A stretch of DNA of 20,555 bases, taken from NCBI GenBank assembly GCA_035906055.1, contig JAMIFV010000042.1, forward strand, positions 1 through 20,555. The letters run 5' to 3'. Positions within the stretch are counted from its first letter, which is position 1. Each line of letters opens with the position of its first letter. Positions 13,808 to 20,555 of this stretch are shown here, piece after piece. The position numbers and the translations under genes are program-made. Origin of the DNA: JAMIFV01 sp035906055 (GTDB lineage: Bacteria > Pseudomonadota > Alphaproteobacteria > Rickettsiales > JABCZZ01). The notes under the pieces are model-generated. The model was given only the letters and a program-made list of their open reading frames with translations. It was not told where the DNA came from and did not search any database.

Positions 13808-14737
13808 ATGTCCAGCACTAGCACCAAGCCTGCCCTCATTACCTCCGCTGAAGACGCTTCCGCCGAAGGTGTACTGCAACGTTTCAAGGTCTGGCTGCGC
13901 GTCAACATGCGCGGCAAGGCTAACGACAACTCCCTCAAGGAGGCGCTGGAGGAAATTCTCGAAGAGCATGTGGATGACTCCACGACCCCGCCCACGGAAG
14001 AACAGAATATCCTCAAGAACGTCATCAATTTTTCCGACAGCGAAGTGCATGACATCATGACTCCGCGCACCGAGATCGAGGGCGTGGCCTACAATATCAC
14101 GCTGCCGGAACTCAAAGCCCATATCCTTGAACATAACCACACGCGCATCCCCGTCTATAACGACACGCTCGATAACATCAAAGGTTTCCTGCATGTGAAA
14201 GACCTCGTGCCGCACCTCTCCGGTGAAGTAGCTTTCAACATGGCGCTGGTGCTGCGTGACGTGCTGTATGTTCCGCCTTCCATGCACCTTATTGACCTGC
14301 TGGTCAAAATGCGTGACGCTGGCGTGCACATGGCCATCGTGATCGACGAGTACGGCGGCACGGACGGCCTGGTGACGCTGGAAGACCTGTTTGAAGAGAT
14401 CGTGGGCGACATACAGGACGAACACGACGAGGAAGAGCGCGACGTTTCGCTGCACTGGAGCGCGCAGAACACCTGCGACGTGGACGCCTCCACCCGCATT
14501 GACGAGCTGGACGCGGCGCTCGGCCTGAACCTGCTGCCCGATGCCCAGAAGAACGATTACGATACGCTTGGCGGGCTTATCTTTTTTACCATGGACCGCG
14601 TGCCCCACATAGGCGAAGAAATGGACCTCGGCAATGTGGTGCATTGCCAGATACTTTCCGCCGATGCACGCCGCATCCACAAGGTGCGGCTGACACGCAT
14701 ACCCGCGCCTGCCAGCGAAGCCAAAGTAACTGCGTAG
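13808..14737 (+). CDS. corC: CBS-domain / CorC_HlyC domain protein (YbeX/CorC-like)
   Basis: The 309-residue soluble protein begins with a helical region, then a pair of CBS domains. The first CBS includes VHDIMTPRTEIEGV and IPVYNDTLDNIKGFLHVKDL; the second includes MHLIDLLVKMRDAGVHMAIV and IDEYGGTDGLVTLEDLFEEI. It ends in a CorC_HlyC domain (DELDAALGLNLLP then DYDTLGGLIFF). There is no N-terminal DUF21 membrane domain, so it is the YbeX/CorC type rather than a haemolysin-like transporter. The name links it to Mg/Co homeostasis; its position after phoH-ybeY ties it more closely to ribosome and RNA metabolism. It starts 2 nt after ybeY. No lnt gene follows, unlike enterobacteria. Confidence 0.93.
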   Translation: MSSTSTKPALITSAEDASAEGVLQRFKVWLRVNMRGKANDNSLKEALEEILEEHVDDSTTPPTEEQNILKNVINFSDSEVHDIMTPRTEIEGVAYNITLPELKAHILEHNHTRIPVYNDTLDNIKGFLHVKDLVPHLSGEVAFNMALVLRDVLYVPPSMHLIDLLVKMRDAGVHMAIVIDEYGGTDGLVTLEDLFEEIVGDIQDEHDEEERDVSLHWSAQNTCDVDASTRIDELDAALGLNLLPDAQKNDYDTLGGLIFFTMDRVPHIGEEMDLGNVVHCQILSADARRIHKVRLTRIPAPASEAKVTA

Positions 14738-14755
14738 CACCATTCCGTATTAATC

Positions 14756-14999
14756 AGTGATTCCCCTAGGCTCAGGACTCATTAAACTCTTGCTTTCTTT
14801 TCCTCTCCCTTTGAGGGAGAGGACGCGTTTGCCTTGGGTTTAGCTGCTTTAGCTAAGCCCTTAGGCAAACCGAGGTGAGGGGGCGCGTGTAAATTCCCCC
14901 TCACCCAGCTCCGGCTAAGCTGCTGCGCAGCAAAGCCTGCGCAACCCTCTCCCGCTTTGCAGGAGAGGGGGATTTATGAGTCCTGAACTTAGAATCACT
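14756..14999. repeat. About 245-bp multi-hairpin element with terminal inverted repeats (MITE/REP mosaic)
   Basis: The ends are inverted repeats. AGTGATTC (14756-14763) pairs with GAATCACT (14992-14999), and TCAGGACTCAT (14772-14782) with ATGAGTCCTGA (14976-14986). Inside are successive hairpins: TCCTCTCCCT-TTG-AGGGAGAGGA (14801-14823); a near-perfect 19-bp stem with 5-nt loop (14827-14870); GGTGAGGGGG paired with CCCCCTCACC (14874-14905); the palindrome TGCTGCGCAGCA (14921-14932); and CCCTCTCC paired with GGAGAGGG (14945-14969). No coding frame is evident. The blocks resemble GC-rich dispersed repeats of proteobacteria, here wrapped in a shared terminal repeat. It fills most of the corC-tig gap and may also stop transcription. 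Confidence 0.8.
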
Positions 15000-15013
15000 A
15001 CGTGATTCAGCGA

Positions 15014-15067
15014 ATGACGATATCGCATGCCGTCATGGCCTGAATCGCGCAGCGATTCTAGGGCCAT
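15014..15067. repeat. REP-like hairpin upstream of tig
   Basis: A long stem pairs ATGGCC-T-GAATCGC (15035-15048) with GCGATTC-TAG-GGCCAT (15052-15067) around a 3-nt loop. A smaller arm, ATGACG (15014-15019), pairs with CGTCAT (15031-15036). A further GAATCAC-TAC-GTGATTC (14992-15008) joins it to the preceding element. The rest of the gap to tig (15068-15212) shows no gene and no promoter that I could call with confidence. Confidence 0.7.
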
Positions 15068-15212
15068 CCAGTTCAACAGTAATCATATGCGATAGCAGGG
15101 TTTCCGCCGCAGCAGGGTTTCTAAACTCTCTCTTGCCCTTCTGGCGGAACTATGGTTAGTTGCCCCTCTCACAGCAAAGTATCACGTGTTTAACTTACGG
15201 AATCATAACAAC

Positions 15213-16592
15213 ATGCAAGTTACAGAAACGAAAAATAATGGCCTCAAGCGCGAGTTCAACGTGCGCGTGGAAGCAAAAACCATTAACGAGCAGCTGGACA
15301 CCCAGCTCAAGGGCATGAGCGGCAGGGTGAAGATCCCCGGCTTCCGCCCCGGCCACATCCCCATGAACGTGCTGCGCCAGCGCTTCGGCAAGAACGTGTT
15401 CGGTGAAGTGATCGAACGCACGATCAACCAGTCATCCCAGCGCGTGCTGAAAGAGCGCAACCTGCGCGCAGCGCTGCCGCCCAGGATCGAGATCATCTCC
15501 GCCAAGGAAGGCGACGAACTGCAGTTCAAGATGGAAGCGGAGATCCTGCCGGAAGTTCCCGCTATGGATTTCGACGGCATCGCGCTTGAAAAACCCGTCT
15601 GCAAGGTAGAGGATAAAGAAATAGACGAAGCGCTCAGTCGCCTCGCCGACCGCCAGAAGACCTACAAGCCCGCCGAGAAAGGCGCCAAGGCCAAGAAGGG
15701 TTCGCAGGTCATCATCGACTTCGTCGGCAAGAAAGACGGTGTGGCGTTCGAAGGCGGCACCGCCAAGAAATTCGCCCTTGTACTGGGCAGCGGCCAGTTC
15801 ATCCCCGGTTTTGAAGACCAGCTTATCGGCACCAAGGCAGGCAGCGAAGTGGAAGTGAAAGTGGATTTCCCCGAGGAATACCATAAAGACGACCTCGCAG
15901 GCCAGCCCGCCACGTTCGACGTGACCGTGCATGAAGTGCAGGAAGGCGATAAGACCGAAGTGAATGAAGACTTCGCCAAGGTAATGGGCTTCAAGGATCT
16001 TGAATCGCTGCGCAAGGCGATCCACGACCAGATCGACGGCGAATATCAGGGCATGTCCCGCGCCAAGCTGAAGAAGCAGCTTTTTGACCATCTCGAAGAA
16101 AACACGAGCTTCCCCATTCCTGAAGGCATGGTGGACATGGAATTCAAATCCATCTGGGAAAAACTGCAGATGGCCAAGAAGGAAGGCGATGAGACGCTTG
16201 CTTCCAGGAGCGACGAAGAGCTCAAGGAAGAATATTCCAAGATCGCGGAGCGCCGCGTGAAGCTGGGCATCCTGCTGTCAGAAGTGGCACTCAAGAACAA
16301 CCTGCAGATCAACCAGGACGAACTGTCCCGTGCGGTCATGCAGCAGGCCAGCCAGTTCCCCGGTCAGGAACGCAAGGTGTTTGAATTTTACCAGAAGAAC
16401 CCCAGCCACCTCGAAGAACTGCGTGGCCCCATCCTTGAAGAAAAGGCTGTGGATTTCATCATTGGCAAATCCAAGGTAACGGAACGTACCGTGACCGCTG
16501 AAGAACTTGCCAGTGAAGACGATGTAGCGCCCGCACAGGAAGCGAAAAAGAAACCCGCAGCGAAGGCTAAAAAGAAAGCTGCCAACGAATAA
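15213..16592 (+). CDS. tig: Trigger factor
   Basis: Trigger factor is the ribosome-bound chaperone and prolyl isomerase that meets nascent chains. The 459-residue protein has the N-terminal ribosome-binding domain with GRVKIPGFRPGHIPMNVLRQR (signature G-F-R-x-G-K/H-x-P). The FKBP-type PPIase domain spans roughly 155-245 (IDFVGKKDGVAFEGG to DFPEEYH). A long helical C-terminal arm domain follows, with an Ala/Lys-rich tail (KKKPAAKAKKKAANE). The ATG at 15213 gives MQVTETKNNGLKREF, the standard opening; the GTG at 15186 would add nine unrelated residues. clpP follows after 19 nt, the usual tig-clpP order. Confidence 0.97.
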   Translation: MQVTETKNNGLKREFNVRVEAKTINEQLDTQLKGMSGRVKIPGFRPGHIPMNVLRQRFGKNVFGEVIERTINQSSQRVLKERNLRAALPPRIEIISAKEGDELQFKMEAEILPEVPAMDFDGIALEKPVCKVEDKEIDEALSRLADRQKTYKPAEKGAKAKKGSQVIIDFVGKKDGVAFEGGTAKKFALVLGSGQFIPGFEDQLIGTKAGSEVEVKVDFPEEYHKDDLAGQPATFDVTVHEVQEGDKTEVNEDFAKVMGFKDLESLRKAIHDQIDGEYQGMSRAKLKKQLFDHLEENTSFPIPEGMVDMEFKSIWEKLQMAKKEGDETLASRSDEELKEEYSKIAERRVKLGILLSEVALKNNLQINQDELSRAVMQQASQFPGQERKVFEFYQKNPSHLEELRGPILEEKAVDFIIGKSKVTERTVTAEELASEDDVAPAQEAKKKPAAKAKKKAANE

Positions 16593-16611
16593 TAAACAGG
16601 GAGTGACTTTC

Positions 16612-17268
16612 ATGAATACCAAGAGTGCAATTATCAACCAGATGATGAAAGAACCGTCCATGGACCTCGTGCCGATGGTTGTGGAACAGAGCAGCCGTGG
16701 GGAACGTGCTTACGATATCTTTTCCCGCCTGCTGAAGGAACGCATCATTTTCCTCACCGGCCCCGTGCATGACGGCATGGCTTCGCTCATCGTGGCGCAG
16801 CTTTTGTTCCTTGAATCGGAAAACCCGGACAAGGAAATCTCCATGTATATCAACTCCCCCGGCGGCGTGGTGACGGCAGGTATGTCCATTTACGACACCA
16901 TGCAGTACATCCGTCCGAAAGTATCCACGCTGTGCATCGGTCAGGCAGCAAGCATGGGCTCGCTGCTGCTTACCGCAGGCGCCACCGGCAAGCGCTATGC
17001 CACCCCGCACGCACGCATCATGATCCACCAGCCCTCCGGCGGCTTCCAGGGTCAGGCGTCCGACATCGAGATCCACGCGAAGGAGATCATCGCGCTGCGT
17101 CACCGCCTGAACGAAGTGTATGTGAAGCATACCGGCCAGAAGCTCTCCACCATTGAGAAAGCCATGGACCGCGACAATTTCATGGCTGCGGAAGCAGCTA
17201 AGGAATTCGGCCTGATTGACGAGATCGTAGAAACTCGCTCCGTCGAAAAGGATGATAAAAAGAAGTAA
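16612..17268 (+). CDS. clpP: ATP-dependent Clp protease proteolytic subunit
   Basis: ClpP forms the double-heptamer protease chamber that works with ClpX/ClpA. The 218 residues carry the catalytic triad: Ser114 in GQAASMGSLLL, His139 in ARIMIHQPSGG, and Asp188 in DRDNFMAAEAA. The oxyanion-loop motif INSPGGVVTAG is also present. The start is the ATG at 16612, with AGGGAG at a suitable distance; a GTG at 16603 overlaps that Shine-Dalgarno and is less likely. The N-terminus MVVEQSSRGERAYDIFSRLL is standard. clpX or lon does not follow; an intrinsic terminator closes the unit 23 nt after the stop. Confidence 0.98.
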   Translation: MNTKSAIINQMMKEPSMDLVPMVVEQSSRGERAYDIFSRLLKERIIFLTGPVHDGMASLIVAQLLFLESENPDKEISMYINSPGGVVTAGMSIYDTMQYIRPKVSTLCIGQAASMGSLLLTAGATGKRYATPHARIMIHQPSGGFQGQASDIEIHAKEIIALRHRLNEVYVKHTGQKLSTIEKAMDRDNFMAAEAAKEFGLIDEIVETRSVEKDDKKK

Positions 17269-17290
17269 TATCAATCATATAATACAAATA

Positions 17291-17321
17291 AAGCCGTACA
17301 TTTCGATGTGCGGCTTTTTTT
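17291..17321 (+). terminator. Intrinsic terminator after clpP
   Basis: AAGCCGTACAT-TTCG-ATGTGCGGCTT (17291-17316) is an 11-bp stem with one G-T pair and a stable UUCG-type tetraloop. A run of T residues to 17321 follows directly. It ends the tig-clpP transcript. Confidence 0.93.
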
Positions 17322-17404
17322 GTCACAAAAGCTTCATTTTATTTTTTTATGTATCGGCTATGATTCTCGCAGCATTGTTATAGCCAGTTGAAGGGAAAGA
17401 CTAG

Positions 17405-17709
17405 ATGACTTCTGAATTCGATAGTTTGCGAGAAGCCCTTGAATATATTTCAAGAAACGCCAACTCCCCCCTAAACGCATTCTGGGTAAAGCGGAGATAA
17501 TATTTCTAGGAAAAACAGGCGCAAATCTTGATGATCTGCAAGCTGCAATTGCTCGTTTAGGAGCACGTAGTACAATAAATGATCAGCAACAAATTGTTGT
17601 ATCGGGTAAGGAGTATGTTGGCGTAATTGCCAACCTTGCTACAACTCACCAAGAATACAATTTTTCTGGTGCTGATGAGTTTAGGGCAAAAAAAGCTGTT
17701 AGAAAATAG
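17405..17709 (+). pseudogene. Short A+T-rich hypothetical gene, frameshifted at a C run
   Basis: An ATG at 17405 with a GAAGGGAAAG element upstream opens MTSEFDSLREALEYISRNANSPL but stops at 17500. A second frame, open from 17443, continues the protein as RILGKAEIIFLGKTGANLDD, then LQAAIARLGARST, IVVSGKEYVGVIANLA and NFSGADEFRAKKAVRK, ending at a TAG (17707-17709). A one-base step back in the CCCCCC run at 17466-17471 would join them into a protein of about 101 residues. I do not recognise the family. Base composition differs sharply from clpP and dxs, suggesting acquired DNA. It may be a decayed gene, a sequencing error in a homopolymer, or, less likely, a slippage site. Confidence 0.6.
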
Positions 17710-17754
17710 CCTGCTTAACTGCCCTGCCAAGGCTCATATCCCCTGCATAATTCC

Positions 17755-17783
17755 TTGCTACGGCTCGCGGCTGGCGGTATAAG
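17755..17783 (+). promoter_or_regulatory. Sigma-70-type promoter for dxs
   Basis: TTGCTA (17755-17760), a 17-bp spacer, and TATAAG (17778-17783) make a good promoter match. Transcription would begin near 17790, after the GTG at 17784 but before the GTG at 17814, which carries AGGA six bases upstream. It therefore helps choose the dxs start. Confidence 0.65.
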
Positions 17784-17813
17784 GTGGCTGTTGGAAAACT
17801 CTCAGGAATCGCC

Positions 17814-19769
17814 GTGGATACGCCCCCCAGAATAGTCAATCTCCCAGCCACCACTTCATTGCTGGACACCGTTCGGACACCCGCGGACATCCGTGGCATG
17901 AACGATGACCAGCTAAAGCAGCTCGCTGATGAACTGCGTGCGGAAACCATCCGCGCGGTTTCGCATACGGGCGGGCATCTGGGCGCTGGCCTCGGCGTGG
18001 TGGAACTCACCGTCGCGCTGCATCACGTGTTCAACACACCGGACGACAAACTGATCTGGGACGTAGGCCACCAGACCTACCCACATAAAATTCTCACCGG
18101 CAGGCGCGGCCGCATCCGCACGCTGCGCCAGCCCGGCGGCCTTGCCGGTTTCTGCAAGCGCGAGGAAAGCGTCTATGACGCGTTCGGCGCGGGGCACAGC
18201 TCCACCTCCATCTCCGCGGCGCTGGGCATGGCCAAAGCGCGCGATATGTCCGGCAAAAACCACGAAGTCATCGCCGTGATCGGTGACGGCGCAATGAGCG
18301 CAGGCATGGCGTTTGAAGCGCTCAACAATGCAGGTTCGCTCGGCACACGCATGATCGTGATCCTCAACGACAACGACATGTCCATCGCCCCACCCGTGGG
18401 CGCGATGAGCGCATATCTTTCGCGTATGGTGTCCTCCCAACAATACCGCAGCCTGCGCCACATCGCCAAGGCAGTCGCCAACAAATTCCCCGCGCCGCTG
18501 GCGCGCGCCGCCAAGAATGCCGAAAAATACATGCGCGGCATGGCAACAGGCGGCACCATGTTCGAGGAACTGGGCTTTTATTATGTCGGCCCCGTGGACG
18601 GCCATAACCTTGATCACCTGCTGCCGGTGCTGCGCAACATCCATAACGAAAAGGAAAGCGGCCCCGTGCTGCTGCATGTGGTCACGCAGAAAGGCCACGG
18701 CTACGCGCCCGCCGAAGCCTCCGACGACAAATACCACGGCGTCACTACGTTCGACGTGCTCACCGGCACGCAGAAAAAAGCCATCGCCGGTGGCCCCCCT
18801 TCTTACACCAAGGTATTCGCCAACGCGCTTATCGCGGAAGCGGAAGCGGACGACAAGATCGTGGCCATCACCGCCGCCATGCCGTCGGGCACCGGGCTTG
18901 ATATGTTCGGCAAGCGTTTTGCCGAGCGCACGTTCGACGTGGGCATCGCCGAGCAGCACGCCGTCACGTTCGCCGCCGGTCTTGCCGCCGAAGGCTACAA
19001 ACCCTTCTGCGCTATTTACTCCACCTTCCTGCAACGCGCTTACGATCAGGTAGTGCATGACGTCGCCGTGCAGAAGCTTCCCGTGCGTTTTGCGGTAGAC
19101 CGCGCAGGCCTTGTGGGTGCCGACGGCCCCACCCATGCCGGTTCGTTCGATATCGCATCGCTCGCCGCCCTGCCCCATATGGTCATCATGGCGCCTGCCG
19201 ACGAAGCGGAGCTCATGCATATGGTGGCTACCTCCGCCAGCATCGACAGCGGCCCAAGCGTCGTGCGCTATCCGCGCGGTGACGGAATTGGCGTAGCGCT
19301 GCCTGCCAAAGGCGAAGTGCTGCCCGTGGGCATTGGCCGCATTATCCGTAAAGGCAATACCATCGCGCTGCTGTCGCTTGGCACGCGCCTGCAGGAATGC
19401 CTGAAGGCCGCCGACGAACTGGAGAAGATGGGCCTTTCCACTACCGTGGCCGACGCCCGCTTCGCCAAGCCGCTTGATGCAAAACTCATACAGGAACTTG
19501 TGAGCGCGCATGACGTGCTTATTACCGTGGAAGAAGGCTCCCGGGGCGGCTTCGGCGCGCATGTGCTGGCGCTCATAACCAGCAATGGCTGGCTGGATGC
19601 CCATCGTTGCAATCTGCGCACGCTGTGCCTGCCGGATGAATTTATGGAACAGGGCGTTCCGCAGGCCATGTATGAAGCGGCAGGCCTCAATGCCGGTGGC
19701 ATTGTGAAAGCCGCGCAGGACGCATTAAAAAAAACGGACATGCCCCTTAGCGTCAACTCCGCCGTATGA
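17814..19769 (+). CDS. dxs: 1-deoxy-D-xylulose-5-phosphate synthase
   Basis: DXS is a thiamin-diphosphate enzyme that condenses pyruvate and glyceraldehyde-3-phosphate, the entry step of the MEP isoprenoid pathway. The 651-residue protein is full length. It shows HTGGHLGAGLGVVELTVALH (51-70) with the active-site His, WDVGHQTYPHKILTGR, GAGHSSTSISAALGMA, the ThDP motif GDGAMSAGMAFEALNNAG ending LNDNDMSI, the central DVGIAEQHAVTFAAGLA with the catalytic Glu, and DRAGLVGADGPTHAGSFD in the pyrimidine domain. I prefer the GTG at 17814 because an AGGA precedes it and the likely promoter lies upstream; a longer form from GTG 17784 is possible. The stop overlaps the next gene as ATGA. Confidence 0.96.
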   Translation: MDTPPRIVNLPATTSLLDTVRTPADIRGMNDDQLKQLADELRAETIRAVSHTGGHLGAGLGVVELTVALHHVFNTPDDKLIWDVGHQTYPHKILTGRRGRIRTLRQPGGLAGFCKREESVYDAFGAGHSSTSISAALGMAKARDMSGKNHEVIAVIGDGAMSAGMAFEALNNAGSLGTRMIVILNDNDMSIAPPVGAMSAYLSRMVSSQQYRSLRHIAKAVANKFPAPLARAAKNAEKYMRGMATGGTMFEELGFYYVGPVDGHNLDHLLPVLRNIHNEKESGPVLLHVVTQKGHGYAPAEASDDKYHGVTTFDVLTGTQKKAIAGGPPSYTKVFANALIAEAEADDKIVAITAAMPSGTGLDMFGKRFAERTFDVGIAEQHAVTFAAGLAAEGYKPFCAIYSTFLQRAYDQVVHDVAVQKLPVRFAVDRAGLVGADGPTHAGSFDIASLAALPHMVIMAPADEAELMHMVATSASIDSGPSVVRYPRGDGIGVALPAKGEVLPVGIGRIIRKGNTIALLSLGTRLQECLKAADELEKMGLSTTVADARFAKPLDAKLIQELVSAHDVLITVEEGSRGGFGAHVLALITSNGWLDAHRCNLRTLCLPDEFMEQGVPQAMYEAAGLNAGGIVKAAQDALKKTDMPLSVNSAV

Positions 19770-20263
19770 GTGATATCAGGGTAATCTCTTGCGATACGCT
19801 GGTCTTTAAAACAGCGCAGTACCGTTGCGCCATTGGCCGCAGCGGCTTTGAAACCGGAGAGCGCAAGGAAGGCAGCGGCACCACGCCGCAGGGGCGCTTT
19901 GCGCTGCGCGAATGCTGGTACCGAGCCGACCGCATCAAAGCACCTGCCACATTACTGCCGATGCGCGTTATAAAGCCGGATGACGGCTGGTGCGACGCGC
20001 CTGAACATGCTTGCTATAATCGCCATGTAAAGCTGCCCTTCGCTGCCTCACATGAGAAACTCTGGCGCGACGATCACATGTACGACATCATCGTGCCGCT
20101 GGGCTATAACGACGCCCCCGTGGTCGCTGGCAAAGGCAGCGCCATCTTCCTGCACATCGCCGGACCGGATTATTCCACCACCGAAGGCTGCGTTGCTGTG
20201 AATATGCAGGATATGCTTGTATTGCTGGAAGCAATGCCAGCAATGCCTTTTATTTTTATTTGA
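19766..20263 (+). CDS. L,D-transpeptidase (YkuD) family protein
   Basis: The 165-residue protein has the catalytic-domain signs of YkuD-type L,D-transpeptidases: GSGTTPQGRF (37-45 region, the TPxGxF element), then IFLHIAGPDYSTTEGCVAVN with His130 and the nucleophile Cys142 in the S/T-x-E/x-G-C-V motif. Known members cross-link or trim peptidoglycan in the periplasm. No signal peptide or membrane helix is visible at the N-terminus, although the start is well fixed by the 4-nt overlap with dxs. Either it is exported by another means, acts inside, or is a divergent member. The C-terminus ends abruptly in hydrophobic residues (MPFIFI). Confidence 0.87.
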   Translation: MSDIRVISCDTLVFKTAQYRCAIGRSGFETGERKEGSGTTPQGRFALRECWYRADRIKAPATLLPMRVIKPDDGWCDAPEHACYNRHVKLPFAASHEKLWRDDHMYDIIVPLGYNDAPVVAGKGSAIFLHIAGPDYSTTEGCVAVNMQDMLVLLEAMPAMPFIFI

Positions 20264-20264
20264 A

Positions 20265-20321
20265 GGGGCACGCTGCCCCCTCTCGCCTCCGGCGATTCAC
20301 CCCTTGCGGGGTCGTCGTGAA
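20265..20321. repeat. Tandem hairpins after the L,D-transpeptidase gene
   Basis: GGGGCA-CGC-TGCCCC (20265-20279) is followed by ACCCC-TTGC-GGGGT (20299-20312), the latter enclosed by TTCAC (20296-20300) and GTGAA (20317-20321). There is no T tract after either stem, so these look more like REP-type palindromes than an intrinsic terminator. The following stretch to about 20438 is A+T-rich and holds no gene I can support. Confidence 0.6.
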
Positions 20322-20438
20322 AAACTCCTCCGCGCATACGGCATCTATTTGGAATCTGGGCATAATTAAAGAAATGGGGGGCTGTTTTTGATATATATTG
20401 TATTAGAATCATGCTTTTAACCTATGGTTTGAAACGAA

Positions 20439-20555
20439 ATGAATCAAAAACTGTCCTAAGTGCCACCGGAGTTCGACTAAAAAGAATGGTCTGAAACGCG
20501 GCCTTCAATCGTACAAATGCACGTATTGCCTGCATCGCTGGCGAGCATCGGGACA
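20439..20555 (+). mobile_element. Start of an IS transposase with N-terminal zinc ribbon (partial, apparently frameshifted)
   Basis: From 20452 to the window edge one frame reads CPKCHRSSTKKNGLKR, then GLQSYKCTYCLHRWRASG. This is a two-CxxC zinc ribbon of the type that opens many DDE transposases (CPxC...KNG...xQxYxCxxC). An ATG at 20439 begins MNQK but is out of frame and meets a stop at once. Adding one A to the AAAAA run (20446-20450) would give MNQKNCPKC and restore a natural start. The IS family cannot be fixed from this fragment. The catalytic part is beyond the window. Confidence 0.72.

Noticed and set aside
14756..15067. CRISPR array
   Set aside because: The repeats are hairpins of different sequence and spacing, with no regular direct repeat-spacer unit and no cas genes nearby.
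14738..15212. tRNA or other structured RNA gene in the corC-tig gap
   Set aside because: The stems do not form a cloverleaf, no anticodon-arm or T-arm consensus is present, and the hairpins are explained as dispersed repeats.
17784..17813. dxs start at GTG 17784
   Set aside because: It lies directly after the apparent -10 box and before the expected transcription start; the GTG at 17814 has an AGGA at good spacing. It cannot be excluded without data.
17913..19604. A long open frame on the minus strand opposite dxs
   Set aside because: Its translation is rich in His, Gly and Arg with no recognisable domain, which is typical of antisense shadow frames in GC-rich genes. dxs itself is fully conserved here.

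Overview
The window reads as a chromosomal stretch of an alphaproteobacterium. The coding DNA is fairly GC-rich. Several protein families and neighbourhoods are typical of that class: a TIGR02186-family protein beside a TauE/SafE-type transporter, miaB followed by phoH-ybeY-corC, tig-clpP, and REP-like palindromes that translate to an IPAKAG peptide. I cannot place the genus. Both ends run into insertion-sequence genes: an IS200/IS605-type tnpA at 1-122 (minus strand) and a zinc-ribbon transposase start at about 20439-20555 (plus strand).

Region 1 (196-6732) is a divergent biotin cluster. Leftward run bioB, a brnT/brnA toxin-antitoxin pair, and bioA. Rightward run bioF, a bioH-like esterase, bioC, bioD and an RDD-domain membrane protein, each overlapping the next by 4-8 bases. 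Together these cover pimelate-moiety synthesis (BioC/BioH) and the four ring-assembly steps (BioF, BioA, BioD, BioB). The oddest feature of the window is here. The brnTA module has its own promoter, which overlaps a perfect palindrome, and it sits between bioB and bioA. The bioA start codon lies inside the last codons of brnA, so bioA probably depends on toxin-antitoxin transcription and translation.

Region 2 (6701-10136) is a leftward series: tsaB (tRNA t6A modification), a small lipoprotein, a TSUP transporter, a TIGR02186 protein and a UspA-like protein. The last three look like one functional unit.

Region 3 (10185-14737) runs rightward: a pterin-4a-carbinolamine dehydratase, miaB, a small GIY-YIG protein flanked by REP-like palindromes, then phoH, ybeY and corC (RNA processing and ribosome maturation).

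Region 4 (14738-17321) holds a roughly 245-bp multi-hairpin element with terminal inverted repeats and a second REP hairpin, then tig and clpP, closed by an intrinsic terminator.

Region 5 (17322-20555) holds a short A+T-rich gene broken by a frameshift in a C run, then dxs behind a good sigma-70 promoter, an overlapping L,D-transpeptidase-like gene, hairpins, and the start of a transposase that also appears frameshifted.
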